Part shown: positions 16,302 to 23,451 of the stretch, one piece after another
Numbering within the stretch: the first letter of the stretch is position 1
Layout: each line of letters opens with the position of its first letter
Assembly: GCF_046569695.1 (NCBI RefSeq)
Contig: NZ_JBKHUI010000021.1
Location: 1 to 64,000, forward strand
DNA: 64,000 bases
From: Kluyvera sp046569695
GTDB taxonomy: Bacteria; Pseudomonadota; Gammaproteobacteria; Enterobacterales; Enterobacteriaceae
Direction of reading: 5' to 3'
Position numbers and translations under genes: made by a program
The notes under the pieces: generated by a model
Told to the model about the DNA's origin: nothing
Databases searched by the model: none
What the model saw: only the letters and a program-made list of their open reading frames with translations

Positions 16302-18440
16302 TTAACCGAGCTGCCCGTTACCCAGGTGCTTCACGCGGCGCTTCACTTCTTCCTGCTTACCGGCGTTGAACGGACGGGCGTCCGGGCTGCCGAGGTAGCC
16401 GCAGACGCGGCGGGTCACGGAGACGCGCGCAGCGTCGTGGTTACCGCATTTCGGGCAGGTGAAGCCTTTGCTGGTGCACTCGAACTCACCGGTAAAGCCG
16501 CACTCGTAGCACTCGTCGATTGGCGTGTTGGTACCGTAATACGGCACGTGCTGATAGCTGTAATCCCACACGTCTTCCAGCGCCTTCAGGTTGTGCTGAA
16601 TGTTCGGGTATTCGCCGTAGCAGATGAAGCCGCCGTTGGCGATTGGCGGGTAGGCCGCTTCAAAATCAATCTTGTCGTACGGGTTCACCTTCTTCTCCAC
16701 GTCGAGGTGGAAGCTGTTGGTGTAGTAGCCTTTATCGGTCACGCCTTCAACGAGGCCGAACTCGGCGGTGTCCAGACGGCAGAAGCGGTCGCACAGGTTT
16801 TCGCTTGGCGTGCTGTACAGGCTGAAGCCGTAGCCGGTTTCGTCTTTCCACTGGTCAACGGCGTCGCGCAGACGCTGAACAATCGCCACGCCTTTTTCAC
16901 GCAGCATTTCGCTGTCGTACATATGCTTATTGCCGAACAGCGCGTTGATGGTCTCGTGGATGCCGATGTAGCCCAGGGAGATAGACGCACGACCGTTTTT
17001 GAAGATTTCGGAAACATCGTCGTCCGCTTTCAGACGCACGCCGCAGGCCCCTTCCATATAGAGGATTGGCGCCACACGGGCTTTCACCCCTTCCAGACGG
17101 GCGATGCGGGTCATCAGCGCTTTACGCGCCAGCACCAGACGTTCGTCCAGCAGTGACCAGAACGCGGCTTCGTCGCCTTTTGCTTCCAGCGCGATACGCG
17201 GCAGGTTGAGGCTGATAACGCCGAGGTTATTACGGCCATCGTGAACCTGCTCGCCGTCCTCGTTTTCCCACACGCCGAGGAAGCTGCGGCAGCCCATTGG
17301 GGTTTTAAACGAACCGGTGACTTTTACCACCTGATCGTAGTTGAGAATGTCCGGGTACATGCGCTTGCTTGCGCACTCCAGCGCCAGCTGTTTGATGTCG
17401 TAGTTGGCATCGCCCGGCTTGTGGTTAAGGCCATCACGGATCGCGAAGACCAGTTTCGGGAACACCGCGGTTTTGCGGTTTTTGCCGAGGCCCGCAATAC
17501 GATTACGCAGAATGGACTGCTGAATCAGGCGGGATTCCCAGCTGGTACCGAGGCCGAAACCAAAGGTCACGAACGGGGTCTGGCCGTTGGCGGTATGCAG
17601 CGTGTTGACTTCATACTCCAGCGACTGGAATGCGTCGTAGCACTCTTTCTCAGTACGAGAACGGGCATACTCTTCCGCGTTCGGGATCTGCCACTCTTCA
17701 GCGGTTTGGCGATGCTTGTTGAAGCTGGCAGCAACGAACGGCGCCAGTACTTCGTCAATACGGTTGATGGTGGTGCCGCCGTAAATGTGGCTGGCTACCT
17801 GCGCGATAATCTGCGCGGTCACCGCAGTTGCGGTAGAGATGGATTTTGGCGGCTCGATTTCCGCGTTGCCCATCTTAAAGCCCTGAGTCAGCATGCCTTT
17901 CAGGTCGATCAGCATACAGTTGAACATCGGGAAGAACGGCGAGTAGTCGAGGTCGTGGTAGTGGATAACACCGCGCTCGTGCGCCATCACCACGTCGTGC
18001 GGCAGCAGGTGCTGGCGAGCGTAGTGCTTAGCGACGATACCGGCCAGCAGGTCGCGCTGGGTCGGGATCACTTTACTGTCTTTGTTGGCGTTTTCGTTCA
18101 GCAGCGCCGAGTTGGTCTGCTCAACCAGGCCGCGAATTTCCTGGTTCAGACGACCGCGTTTCTCACGCTGGCTGTCGCGGTCGTGGCGATATTCAATATA
18201 GGCACGCGCGAGCTGCTTGTACGGCCCGGACATCAGCTGGTTCTCAACGGCGGTCTGAATCACGTTGATATCAACCTGCGCCTGGCCCTGCATTTGTTGG
18301 CTAACGATTGCTGCGACGGTGGCGCAATAGTCTGCGTCATCGACTCCCGCTGCTTTAGCTGCACGCAGAATTGCTTCTTTGATGCGCTCTGATTTGAACG
18401 GCACTTTACAGCCATCTCGTTTCATCACATGCGGTGTCAT
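16302..18440 (-). CDS. nrdD: Anaerobic ribonucleoside-triphosphate reductase
   Basis: This class III enzyme makes deoxynucleotides without oxygen. The 712-residue protein has the N-terminal ATP-cone (VMKRDGCKVPFKSERIKEAILRA), a C-terminal zinc-binding set (DECYECGF and CPKCGNHD) and the glycyl-radical loop RVCGYLGSP with the radical Gly at residue 681, as in E. coli. An upstream in-frame ATG would add two residues; MTPHVMKRDG is the family start. NrdR-, FNR- and DnaA-like sites lie in the 395-base upstream region. Confidence 0.97.
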   Translation of the reverse strand: MTPHVMKRDGCKVPFKSERIKEAILRAAKAAGVDDADYCATVAAIVSQQMQGQAQVDINVIQTAVENQLMSGPYKQLARAYIEYRHDRDSQREKRGRLNQEIRGLVEQTNSALLNENANKDSKVIPTQRDLLAGIVAKHYARQHLLPHDVVMAHERGVIHYHDLDYSPFFPMFNCMLIDLKGMLTQGFKMGNAEIEPPKSISTATAVTAQIIAQVASHIYGGTTINRIDEVLAPFVAASFNKHRQTAEEWQIPNAEEYARSRTEKECYDAFQSLEYEVNTLHTANGQTPFVTFGFGLGTSWESRLIQQSILRNRIAGLGKNRKTAVFPKLVFAIRDGLNHKPGDANYDIKQLALECASKRMYPDILNYDQVVKVTGSFKTPMGCRSFLGVWENEDGEQVHDGRNNLGVISLNLPRIALEAKGDEAAFWSLLDERLVLARKALMTRIARLEGVKARVAPILYMEGACGVRLKADDDVSEIFKNGRASISLGYIGIHETINALFGNKHMYDSEMLREKGVAIVQRLRDAVDQWKDETGYGFSLYSTPSENLCDRFCRLDTAEFGLVEGVTDKGYYTNSFHLDVEKKVNPYDKIDFEAAYPPIANGGFICYGEYPNIQHNLKALEDVWDYSYQHVPYYGTNTPIDECYECGFTGEFECTSKGFTCPKCGNHDAARVSVTRRVCGYLGSPDARPFNAGKQEEVKRRVKHLGNGQLG

Positions 18441-18477
18441 GATCACTCCAATTTTATAAGTACGTTATAAGAACAGG

Positions 18478-18611
18478 TTATCCACAGAGGCGGGAAAACG
18501 ACGATTGGCGTAATCACTCCATTAACCAATACTTTCCCTCGTGTGCGGCCCAGGTTATCCACATATCGTCTATCTTTTTGGTGATTATCATTGTTGCAAT
18601 GATAGACGATA
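18478..18611 (-). promoter_or_regulatory. DnaA boxes and inverted repeat upstream of nrdD
   Basis: Two identical perfect DnaA boxes (TTATCCACA at 18478-18486 and 18555-18563) lie in the same orientation 77 bp apart. The second abuts an 11-bp perfect inverted repeat, TATCGTCTATC (18564-18574) and GATAGACGATA (18601-18611). DnaA is known to regulate the aerobic nrdAB genes; a role here is inference. Confidence 0.55.
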
Positions 18612-18614
18612 AAT

Positions 18615-18658
18615 ACCATATGTTGGGCCGGGACGCATTTTAAGTTCTATATGTAGTG
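18615..18658 (-). promoter_or_regulatory. Candidate NrdR box pair
   Basis: Two AT-centred imperfect palindromes, ACCATATGTTGG (centre about 18619.5) and TTCTATATGTAGTG (centre about 18651.5), are 32 bp apart, the three-turn spacing typical of NrdR repressor boxes in ribonucleotide reductase promoters. Individual matches to the consensus are partial. Confidence 0.45.
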
Positions 18659-18669
18659 ATTTGCATCAA
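18656..18669 (-). promoter_or_regulatory. FNR binding site
   Basis: Read on the minus strand this is TTGAT-GCAA-ATCAC, differing from the FNR consensus TTGAT-N4-ATCAA in one base. It lies about 215 bp upstream of nrdD, consistent with anaerobic induction. Confidence 0.6.
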
Positions 18670-18803
18670 AGATGTTTGCGCTTTTATTGATTCAGAACAA
18701 AGTAAAAATGCAAGAGTACAGATGACAGGCGCTGAGGGTAATGTAAATTTTTCTGCTCAAGAAGTGTCCAAAAAAGGACCAAAAAACAGCGTGATGCGAA
18801 GAA

Positions 18804-18829
18804 GCCCGGCAGCAGGGCGCTACCGGGCC
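18804..18829 (-). terminator. Terminator after treC
   Basis: A GCCCGG...CCGGGC hairpin lies just past the treC stop codon; on the minus strand it is followed by CTTCTTC and, some 25 bases on, TTTTTT. The T-tract is not adjacent, so strength is uncertain. The remaining bases up to 18656 hold no gene. Confidence 0.55.
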
Positions 18830-18835
18830 GGAGGG

Positions 18836-20479
18836 TTAACGCTGAAGCCACCAGATAGCTTCAAACGGACGCAGCGTCATGCCTGCAGGGGTATCGTAGT
18901 TGCTCATCAATACCTCGCCGTCGGTGGAGCCAGCCGGTGGCTCCCAGGCCTGCGGCTCGCCGCTGAGGTTGGCGGCGACCAGCAGCGTTTGCCCCTGCCA
19001 CTGACGGCGGTAGCACCACAGTGACGGGTGCTCAGGCAACAGATCCTCATAGTCGCCCCAGGTCAGCACCGGTTCAGATTTACGCAGCGCAATCAGTTGC
19101 TGGTAGGCGTAAAACACCGAGTCAGGCTCTGCCAGCGCGCGTTCGGCGTTGATCTCTGCATAGTTATGGCTGACGCCAATCCACGGTTTGCCTTTGGTAA
19201 AACCGGCATTAGGGCTAGCGTCCCACTGCATTGGTGTACGGCTGTTGTCGCGGGATTTGCTGGCAAGGATCGCCAGTAGTTCGTCGGCATCACGCCCCTG
19301 CGCCAGCAGTTCGTTATACATGTTATGGCTCTCCACGTCGCGGTACTGCTCAATCGTCGTGAAGTGCGGGTTGGTCATGCCAATCTCTTCACCCTGATAG
19401 ATGTACGGCGTGCCCTGCATCCCGTGCAGCACCATCGCCAGCATCTTCGCCGCGGTGACGCGGTGTTCGCCTTCGTCGCCAAAGCGCGAGACGATGCGCG
19501 GCTGGTCGTGGTTACACCAGAACAGCGCGTTCCACGCGCGGTTGTGCATTCCCTGCTGCCAGTGGCTGAACAGCGACTTCAGCGCCACGAAGTCCGGGCG
19601 CGCCAGCGTCCACTTCTCGCCGCCAGGGTAGTCCACCTTCAGGTGGTGGAAGTTAAAGGTCATCGACAGCTCTTTGCCGTCGAGAGAGGCGTACTGCTGG
19701 CAGTTTTCAAGCGTGGTCGAGGACATTTCGCCAACGGTCATCAGGCCGCGCGGTGTAAAGACATCACGGCTGAACTCCTGCAGGAACTCGTGGGCGCGCG
19801 GGCCGTCGGTATAGAAGCGGCGGCCGTCGCCCTGATGGTCATCCGGGAAGCTCTGGTCTTTGGAAATGACGTTGATGACGTCGAGGCGCAGGCCATCAAC
19901 GCCGCGATCGGCCCAGAACTCGCAGACCTTTTTCAGCTCGGCGCGTACCGTTTCATTTTCCCAGTTGAGATCCGCCTGTTCGGTAGCGTACAGGTGCAGA
20001 TAGTACTGGCCGCTGGCCGCGTCCCATTGCCAGGCGTTGCCGCCAAACTTCGAGCGCCAGTTGTTCGGCGGGGTGTCCGGCGTGCCGTCGCGCCAGATAT
20101 AGAACTGGCGGTATGGGCTCTCTTTCTTCAGCGACTCTTTAAACCACGCATGATGAGTGGAGGTGTGGTTGAGCACCATGTCCAGCACGATGCGAATCCC
20201 GCGCTGATGCGCCTCGGCAACCAGCTGGTCAAAATCGTCGATCGTGCCGTAAGAGGGGTCGATCTCGGTGTAGTTGGCAATATCGTAGCCGTTATCGACC
20301 TGCGGTGAGACGTAGAACGGCGTTATCCAGATGGCATCAACGCCGAGCTTTTGCAGATAGTCGAGACGTGAGGTGACACCGCGCAGATCTCCCGTTCCGC
20401 TGCCGGTCGTGTCCTGGAAGCTTTTCGGGTAGATCTGGTAAATCACGCCGTTTTGCCACCAGTGAGGTAGTGTATTCAT
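18836..20479 (-). CDS. treC: Trehalose-6-phosphate hydrolase
   Basis: TreC is a cytosolic GH13 enzyme that splits trehalose 6-phosphate into glucose and glucose 6-phosphate. The 547-residue protein has the GH13 blocks DMVLNHTS, GLRLDVINVI (nucleophile Asp), MTVGEMSS (acid/base Glu) and FWCNHDQPR (transition-state Asp). N-terminal PHWWQNGVIYQIYPKSFQDT is standard for the family. It follows treB by 54 bases in one operon, and GAGGAC lies before its ATG. Confidence 0.96.
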   Translation of the reverse strand: MNTLPHWWQNGVIYQIYPKSFQDTTGSGTGDLRGVTSRLDYLQKLGVDAIWITPFYVSPQVDNGYDIANYTEIDPSYGTIDDFDQLVAEAHQRGIRIVLDMVLNHTSTHHAWFKESLKKESPYRQFYIWRDGTPDTPPNNWRSKFGGNAWQWDAASGQYYLHLYATEQADLNWENETVRAELKKVCEFWADRGVDGLRLDVINVISKDQSFPDDHQGDGRRFYTDGPRAHEFLQEFSRDVFTPRGLMTVGEMSSTTLENCQQYASLDGKELSMTFNFHHLKVDYPGGEKWTLARPDFVALKSLFSHWQQGMHNRAWNALFWCNHDQPRIVSRFGDEGEHRVTAAKMLAMVLHGMQGTPYIYQGEEIGMTNPHFTTIEQYRDVESHNMYNELLAQGRDADELLAILASKSRDNSRTPMQWDASPNAGFTKGKPWIGVSHNYAEINAERALAEPDSVFYAYQQLIALRKSEPVLTWGDYEDLLPEHPSLWCYRRQWQGQTLLVAANLSGEPQAWEPPAGSTDGEVLMSNYDTPAGMTLRPFEAIWWLQR

Positions 20480-20533
20480 TCGGTTGTCCTCTAATAAGAA
20501 TCAGGGGCGCAAGTGCGCCCCGAAGAAGGTGTG

Positions 20534-21955
20534 TTACATGACGGGCAGCGTGCCCTGACGCTCTTTGCGTTTGTAGACCATCACCGTCAGGAGAATCGGC
20601 ACTACGATGGTGATGATCATGGCGATGCTGTAGACGCCCCAGAAGGTTGGCTTAATCGACAGGATGCCCGGCAGGCCGCCGACGCCGATACCGTTCGCCA
20701 GCACGCCGTACAGGCCGCACAGCAGGCCCGCGATGCCGGAACCGATCATCGCGCAGAGCATCGGGAAGCGGTACTTCAGGTTGATCCCGTACATCGCCGG
20801 TTCAGTCACGCCGAGGTAGGCGGAGATCGCCGCCGGAACGGAAATTTCACGCTCTTTGGCCTTACGGCTGCAAATGATAATGCCGACGACGGCAGAGGCC
20901 TGCGCGATGTTTGACAGAGCAATCATCGGCCACACCGGGGTGCCGCCCATGCTCTGAATCATCTGCATATCAATAGCCAGCGTGGTCTGGTGTACACCGG
21001 TAATGACCAGCGGCGCATACAGGAAGCCGAACAGCGCGGCGCCAATCGGGGCGAAGCTGCCGGTCAGCAGGTGACGCACGGCGAAGGCCACGCCGTCGCC
21101 AATCAGGCGGCCGAATGGCCCGATAATCGCGTGCGCGAGGAATACCGCCAGGATCAGCGAGCATACCGGTACGATAACCAGGTACAGGTAGTCCGGCACG
21201 ATGCGCTTAAGGCGCGTCTCAATAAAGCCGAGGGTCAGGCCCGCCAGCAGCGCCGGGATAACCTGCGCCTGGTAGCCGACTTTAGCGATGGTAAACAGGC
21301 CGAAGTTCCACACTTCCGGCACCTGCTGACCTAGCAGGTAGGCGTTCATCAGTTGCGGGGAAACCAGCGTGACGCCGAGCACGATGCCGAGGATCGGCGT
21401 GCCGCCCATTTTCTTCACCGCTGACCAGCAGATACCGACCGGCAGATAGAAGAAGATGGCCTCACCAATCAACCACAGGAAGTCATAGATGGTTTGCAGC
21501 GACGGGTGCATCTGCGCCAGCGTCTGGCCGTTGCTCATCGGCAGGTCGCCGATCACGTTGCGGAAGCCTAAGATCAAACCCCCGCTGATAAGCGCTGGCA
21601 GCAGCGGGAAGAAGATCTCAGCGAAGTGAGAAATCATCTGCTCGTGCCATTTCATATTCTGGCGAGCCGCCGTTTTGGCCTGCTCTTTGTCCGCACCGGT
21701 CTGGCCGGTGGTGGCAAGCAGCGCCTGGTAGTAGTCGCCCACTTCCGTGCCGATGACCACCTGGAACTGCCCGGCGTTGGTGAAGCAGCCTTTGACCATC
21801 GGCAGCTCTTCGATAGCTTTCGGGGAAGCCTTGGCCGGATCGTTAAGCACAAAGCGCAGGCGCGTGATGCAGTGGCTGACGGTGGCGATGTTCTCGCGCC
21901 CGCCAACCAGCTCGATAAGTTTATCGATGTTCTTTTGGTCTATTTTTTTGCTCAT
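20534..21955 (-). CDS. treB: Trehalose-specific PTS EIIBC permease
   Basis: TreB imports trehalose as trehalose 6-phosphate. The 473-residue protein has an N-terminal EIIB domain with the phosphocysteine at residue 29 (TVSHCITRLRFVL) and a C-terminal EIIC membrane domain of about ten helices from residue 110 on (GGLILGFRNVIGDL, the loop GVTEPAMYGINLKYR). There is no EIIA domain; the glucose EIIA normally serves it. It is first in treBC, preceded by the TreR operator. Confidence 0.96.
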   Translation of the reverse strand: MSKKIDQKNIDKLIELVGGRENIATVSHCITRLRFVLNDPAKASPKAIEELPMVKGCFTNAGQFQVVIGTEVGDYYQALLATTGQTGADKEQAKTAARQNMKWHEQMISHFAEIFFPLLPALISGGLILGFRNVIGDLPMSNGQTLAQMHPSLQTIYDFLWLIGEAIFFYLPVGICWSAVKKMGGTPILGIVLGVTLVSPQLMNAYLLGQQVPEVWNFGLFTIAKVGYQAQVIPALLAGLTLGFIETRLKRIVPDYLYLVIVPVCSLILAVFLAHAIIGPFGRLIGDGVAFAVRHLLTGSFAPIGAALFGFLYAPLVITGVHQTTLAIDMQMIQSMGGTPVWPMIALSNIAQASAVVGIIICSRKAKEREISVPAAISAYLGVTEPAMYGINLKYRFPMLCAMIGSGIAGLLCGLYGVLANGIGVGGLPGILSIKPTFWGVYSIAMIITIVVPILLTVMVYKRKERQGTLPVM

Positions 21956-22098
21956 GATAGGGCCTTAAAACAGAGGTGAGATCTCCCCGATACCGCCACT
22001 TCAGAGGCTTTTTTTAGCAAGCCATCTGACGGACACAGGATCGAACCGTTATTAATATGCTGAATATTAGCCTAACGGGTTTGCGGTTTTGGGAAAAT

Positions 22099-22110
22099 GG
22101 GAACGTTCCC
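22099..22110 (-). promoter_or_regulatory. TreR operator
   Basis: The perfect palindrome GGGAACGTTCCC in the treR-treB gap is a LacI-family operator and matches the known TreR-type half-site. It lies about 145 bases upstream of the treB start. Confidence 0.75.
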
Positions 22111-22148
22111 GAAACGCTGCGGCGATCACATTAAAGCTGTTGTTAAGC

Positions 22149-23096
22149 TTAGGACAGAATGGCGGGGATCACGATCTGATGCGGCTCACTCTTACCGCTG
22201 ATCTGGGCGATAAGCTGCTCTGCGGCGCGGTGTCCGGCTTCGGCGTAGCCGGGATCGACGGTGATAATTTCCGGGTGCAGGAACTTGGTCAGCGGCGTGT
22301 TACCGACGCTCGCCAACTGCACGTTGTCGATGCGCTGCTCTTGAAGATACTTACTCACGCCGAGGGCGAGGGTGTCTGTCGCACAGATAAGCGCGGTGGT
22401 CTCCGGAGTGATAACCTGGCTTGCGAAGTCATAACCTTGCTTCATCGCCAGGCCCGGCAACGCGGCGACCGGCGTCAGCTGGTGGCGTTTGCAGAAGGCC
22501 TGATAGGCATCGTGGCGGCGCTGCCCGGTGGTGACGTCGCTAGGGGGAACGCCGAGGAAGCTTATGTGGCGATGGCCCAGCTCGAACAGGCGCTGCATCA
22601 GCTGCGTAATCGCCCCGGTATCGTCATAACAGACGGAGGCAAAACCTTTGGCATCGCGGGCCATCAGCACCAACGTTGAATGCCAGTCGCCGAGAATCGC
22701 TTCGGTTACGCCGGTAAAGCCAAACAGGATCACACCGTCGATATTGCGGCGTTTCAGCATCGCCAGATGTTCGGTCACTTTCTCCGGCGAGAACTGGCTT
22801 TCCATCATGATAGGGTCGTAGCCCTGCTCGTAGAAGGCGGGCAGCATGGTCTGAACCGCCAGGTTTTCCGACAGCGAGTCCAGACGGGTGACGATAATCG
22901 CCACCACCTTATCGCTTTGCCCACGCATGGCGCGCGCGGAGCGGGAAGGGGAGAAGCCGTGCTGCACCATGACGGCTTCGACGCGTTCACGGGTGCGGTC
23001 GCTAACGCCGCTTTCATTATTCAGCACGCGGGAGACGGTTGATTTCCCGACACCGCTCAGGCGAGCGATATCTTTAATAGTCAGCCGATTTTCCAT
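22149..23096 (-). CDS. treR: Trehalose operon repressor
   Basis: TreR is a LacI-family repressor whose inducer is trehalose 6-phosphate. The 315-residue protein begins with the LacI HTH (LTIKDIARLSGVGKSTVSRVLNNESGVS) and continues with a periplasmic-binding-protein-like core (VVAIIVTRLDSLSENLAVQTML). It lies upstream of treBC in the same direction and is transcribed away from the mgtA promoter. Confidence 0.95.
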   Translation of the reverse strand: MENRLTIKDIARLSGVGKSTVSRVLNNESGVSDRTRERVEAVMVQHGFSPSRSARAMRGQSDKVVAIIVTRLDSLSENLAVQTMLPAFYEQGYDPIMMESQFSPEKVTEHLAMLKRRNIDGVILFGFTGVTEAILGDWHSTLVLMARDAKGFASVCYDDTGAITQLMQRLFELGHRHISFLGVPPSDVTTGQRRHDAYQAFCKRHQLTPVAALPGLAMKQGYDFASQVITPETTALICATDTLALGVSKYLQEQRIDNVQLASVGNTPLTKFLHPEIITVDPGYAEAGHRAAEQLIAQISGKSEPHQIVIPAILS

Positions 23097-23138
23097 AAAT
23101 AGTTGCCCCGCGTGAATATTTTATGCCGTCTACCTGAT

Positions 23139-23173
23139 GGTTGACGTACCGTTGAATTGCCTGACGTTATTAT
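23139..23173 (+). promoter_or_regulatory. PhoP box and promoter of mgtA
   Basis: The direct repeat GGTTGA-CGTAC-CGTTGA (23139-23155) matches the PhoP half-site pattern with N5 spacing. A TATTAT -10 box follows after 12 bases (23168-23173), so the PhoP box replaces the -35 element, as in other PhoP-activated promoters. Transcription would start near 23180. Confidence 0.65.
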
Positions 23174-23179
23174 ATCGCT

Positions 23180-23451
23180 CTAATAGTCACAAACCTTATG
23201 AATTTCTGCGTATAATTCGCGGCGTTTTCTACTATCAATCTTACCGGAGGCTGTATGGATCCCGATCCCACCCGTCTCTCCATCTGGAGAGTAACTTTCC
23301 GGTAAGCCAGCTTTTCGCTGCCTTGCCGATGATGTGAGGCAGTGACACTTCTTAAATGTCCCTGCATAAAAATAGAGTGCCCTAACGGTGCAGTTTGATT
23401 GTGTCCGTAGGCTTATCTGCGGTTGCCTCTGGCGACTGCGGAGGATTTTGT
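23180..23451 (+). promoter_or_regulatory. mgtA Mg2+-responsive 5' leader
   Basis: About 270 bases separate the predicted start of transcription from the mgtA ATG, close to the 264-nt E. coli leader. It contains the mgtL leader peptide and complementary segments able to form alternative stems, for example CTTACCGGAGG (23240-23250) with TTTCCGGTAAG (23297-23307). Mg2+ sensing by the RNA and proline-dependent mgtL translation are known in Salmonella. Confidence 0.65.
23255..23305 (+). CDS. mgtL: MgtL-type leader peptide
   Basis: A 16-codon open frame preceded by GGAGG encodes MDPDPTRLSIWRVTFR. The N-terminal D-P-D-P-T resembles E-P-D-P-T of Salmonella MgtL, where slow translation of the Pro codons under low proline or Mg2+ favours transcription into mgtA. 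The arginine- and proline-rich second half of the known peptide (PLPRRRLKLFR) is not kept, so only the two N-terminal prolines would sense proline here. Confidence 0.75.
   Translation: MDPDPTRLSIWRVTFR

Noticed and set aside
17241..18392. 383-codon open frame opposite nrdD
   Set aside because: Antisense shadow; nrdD is certain on the other strand.
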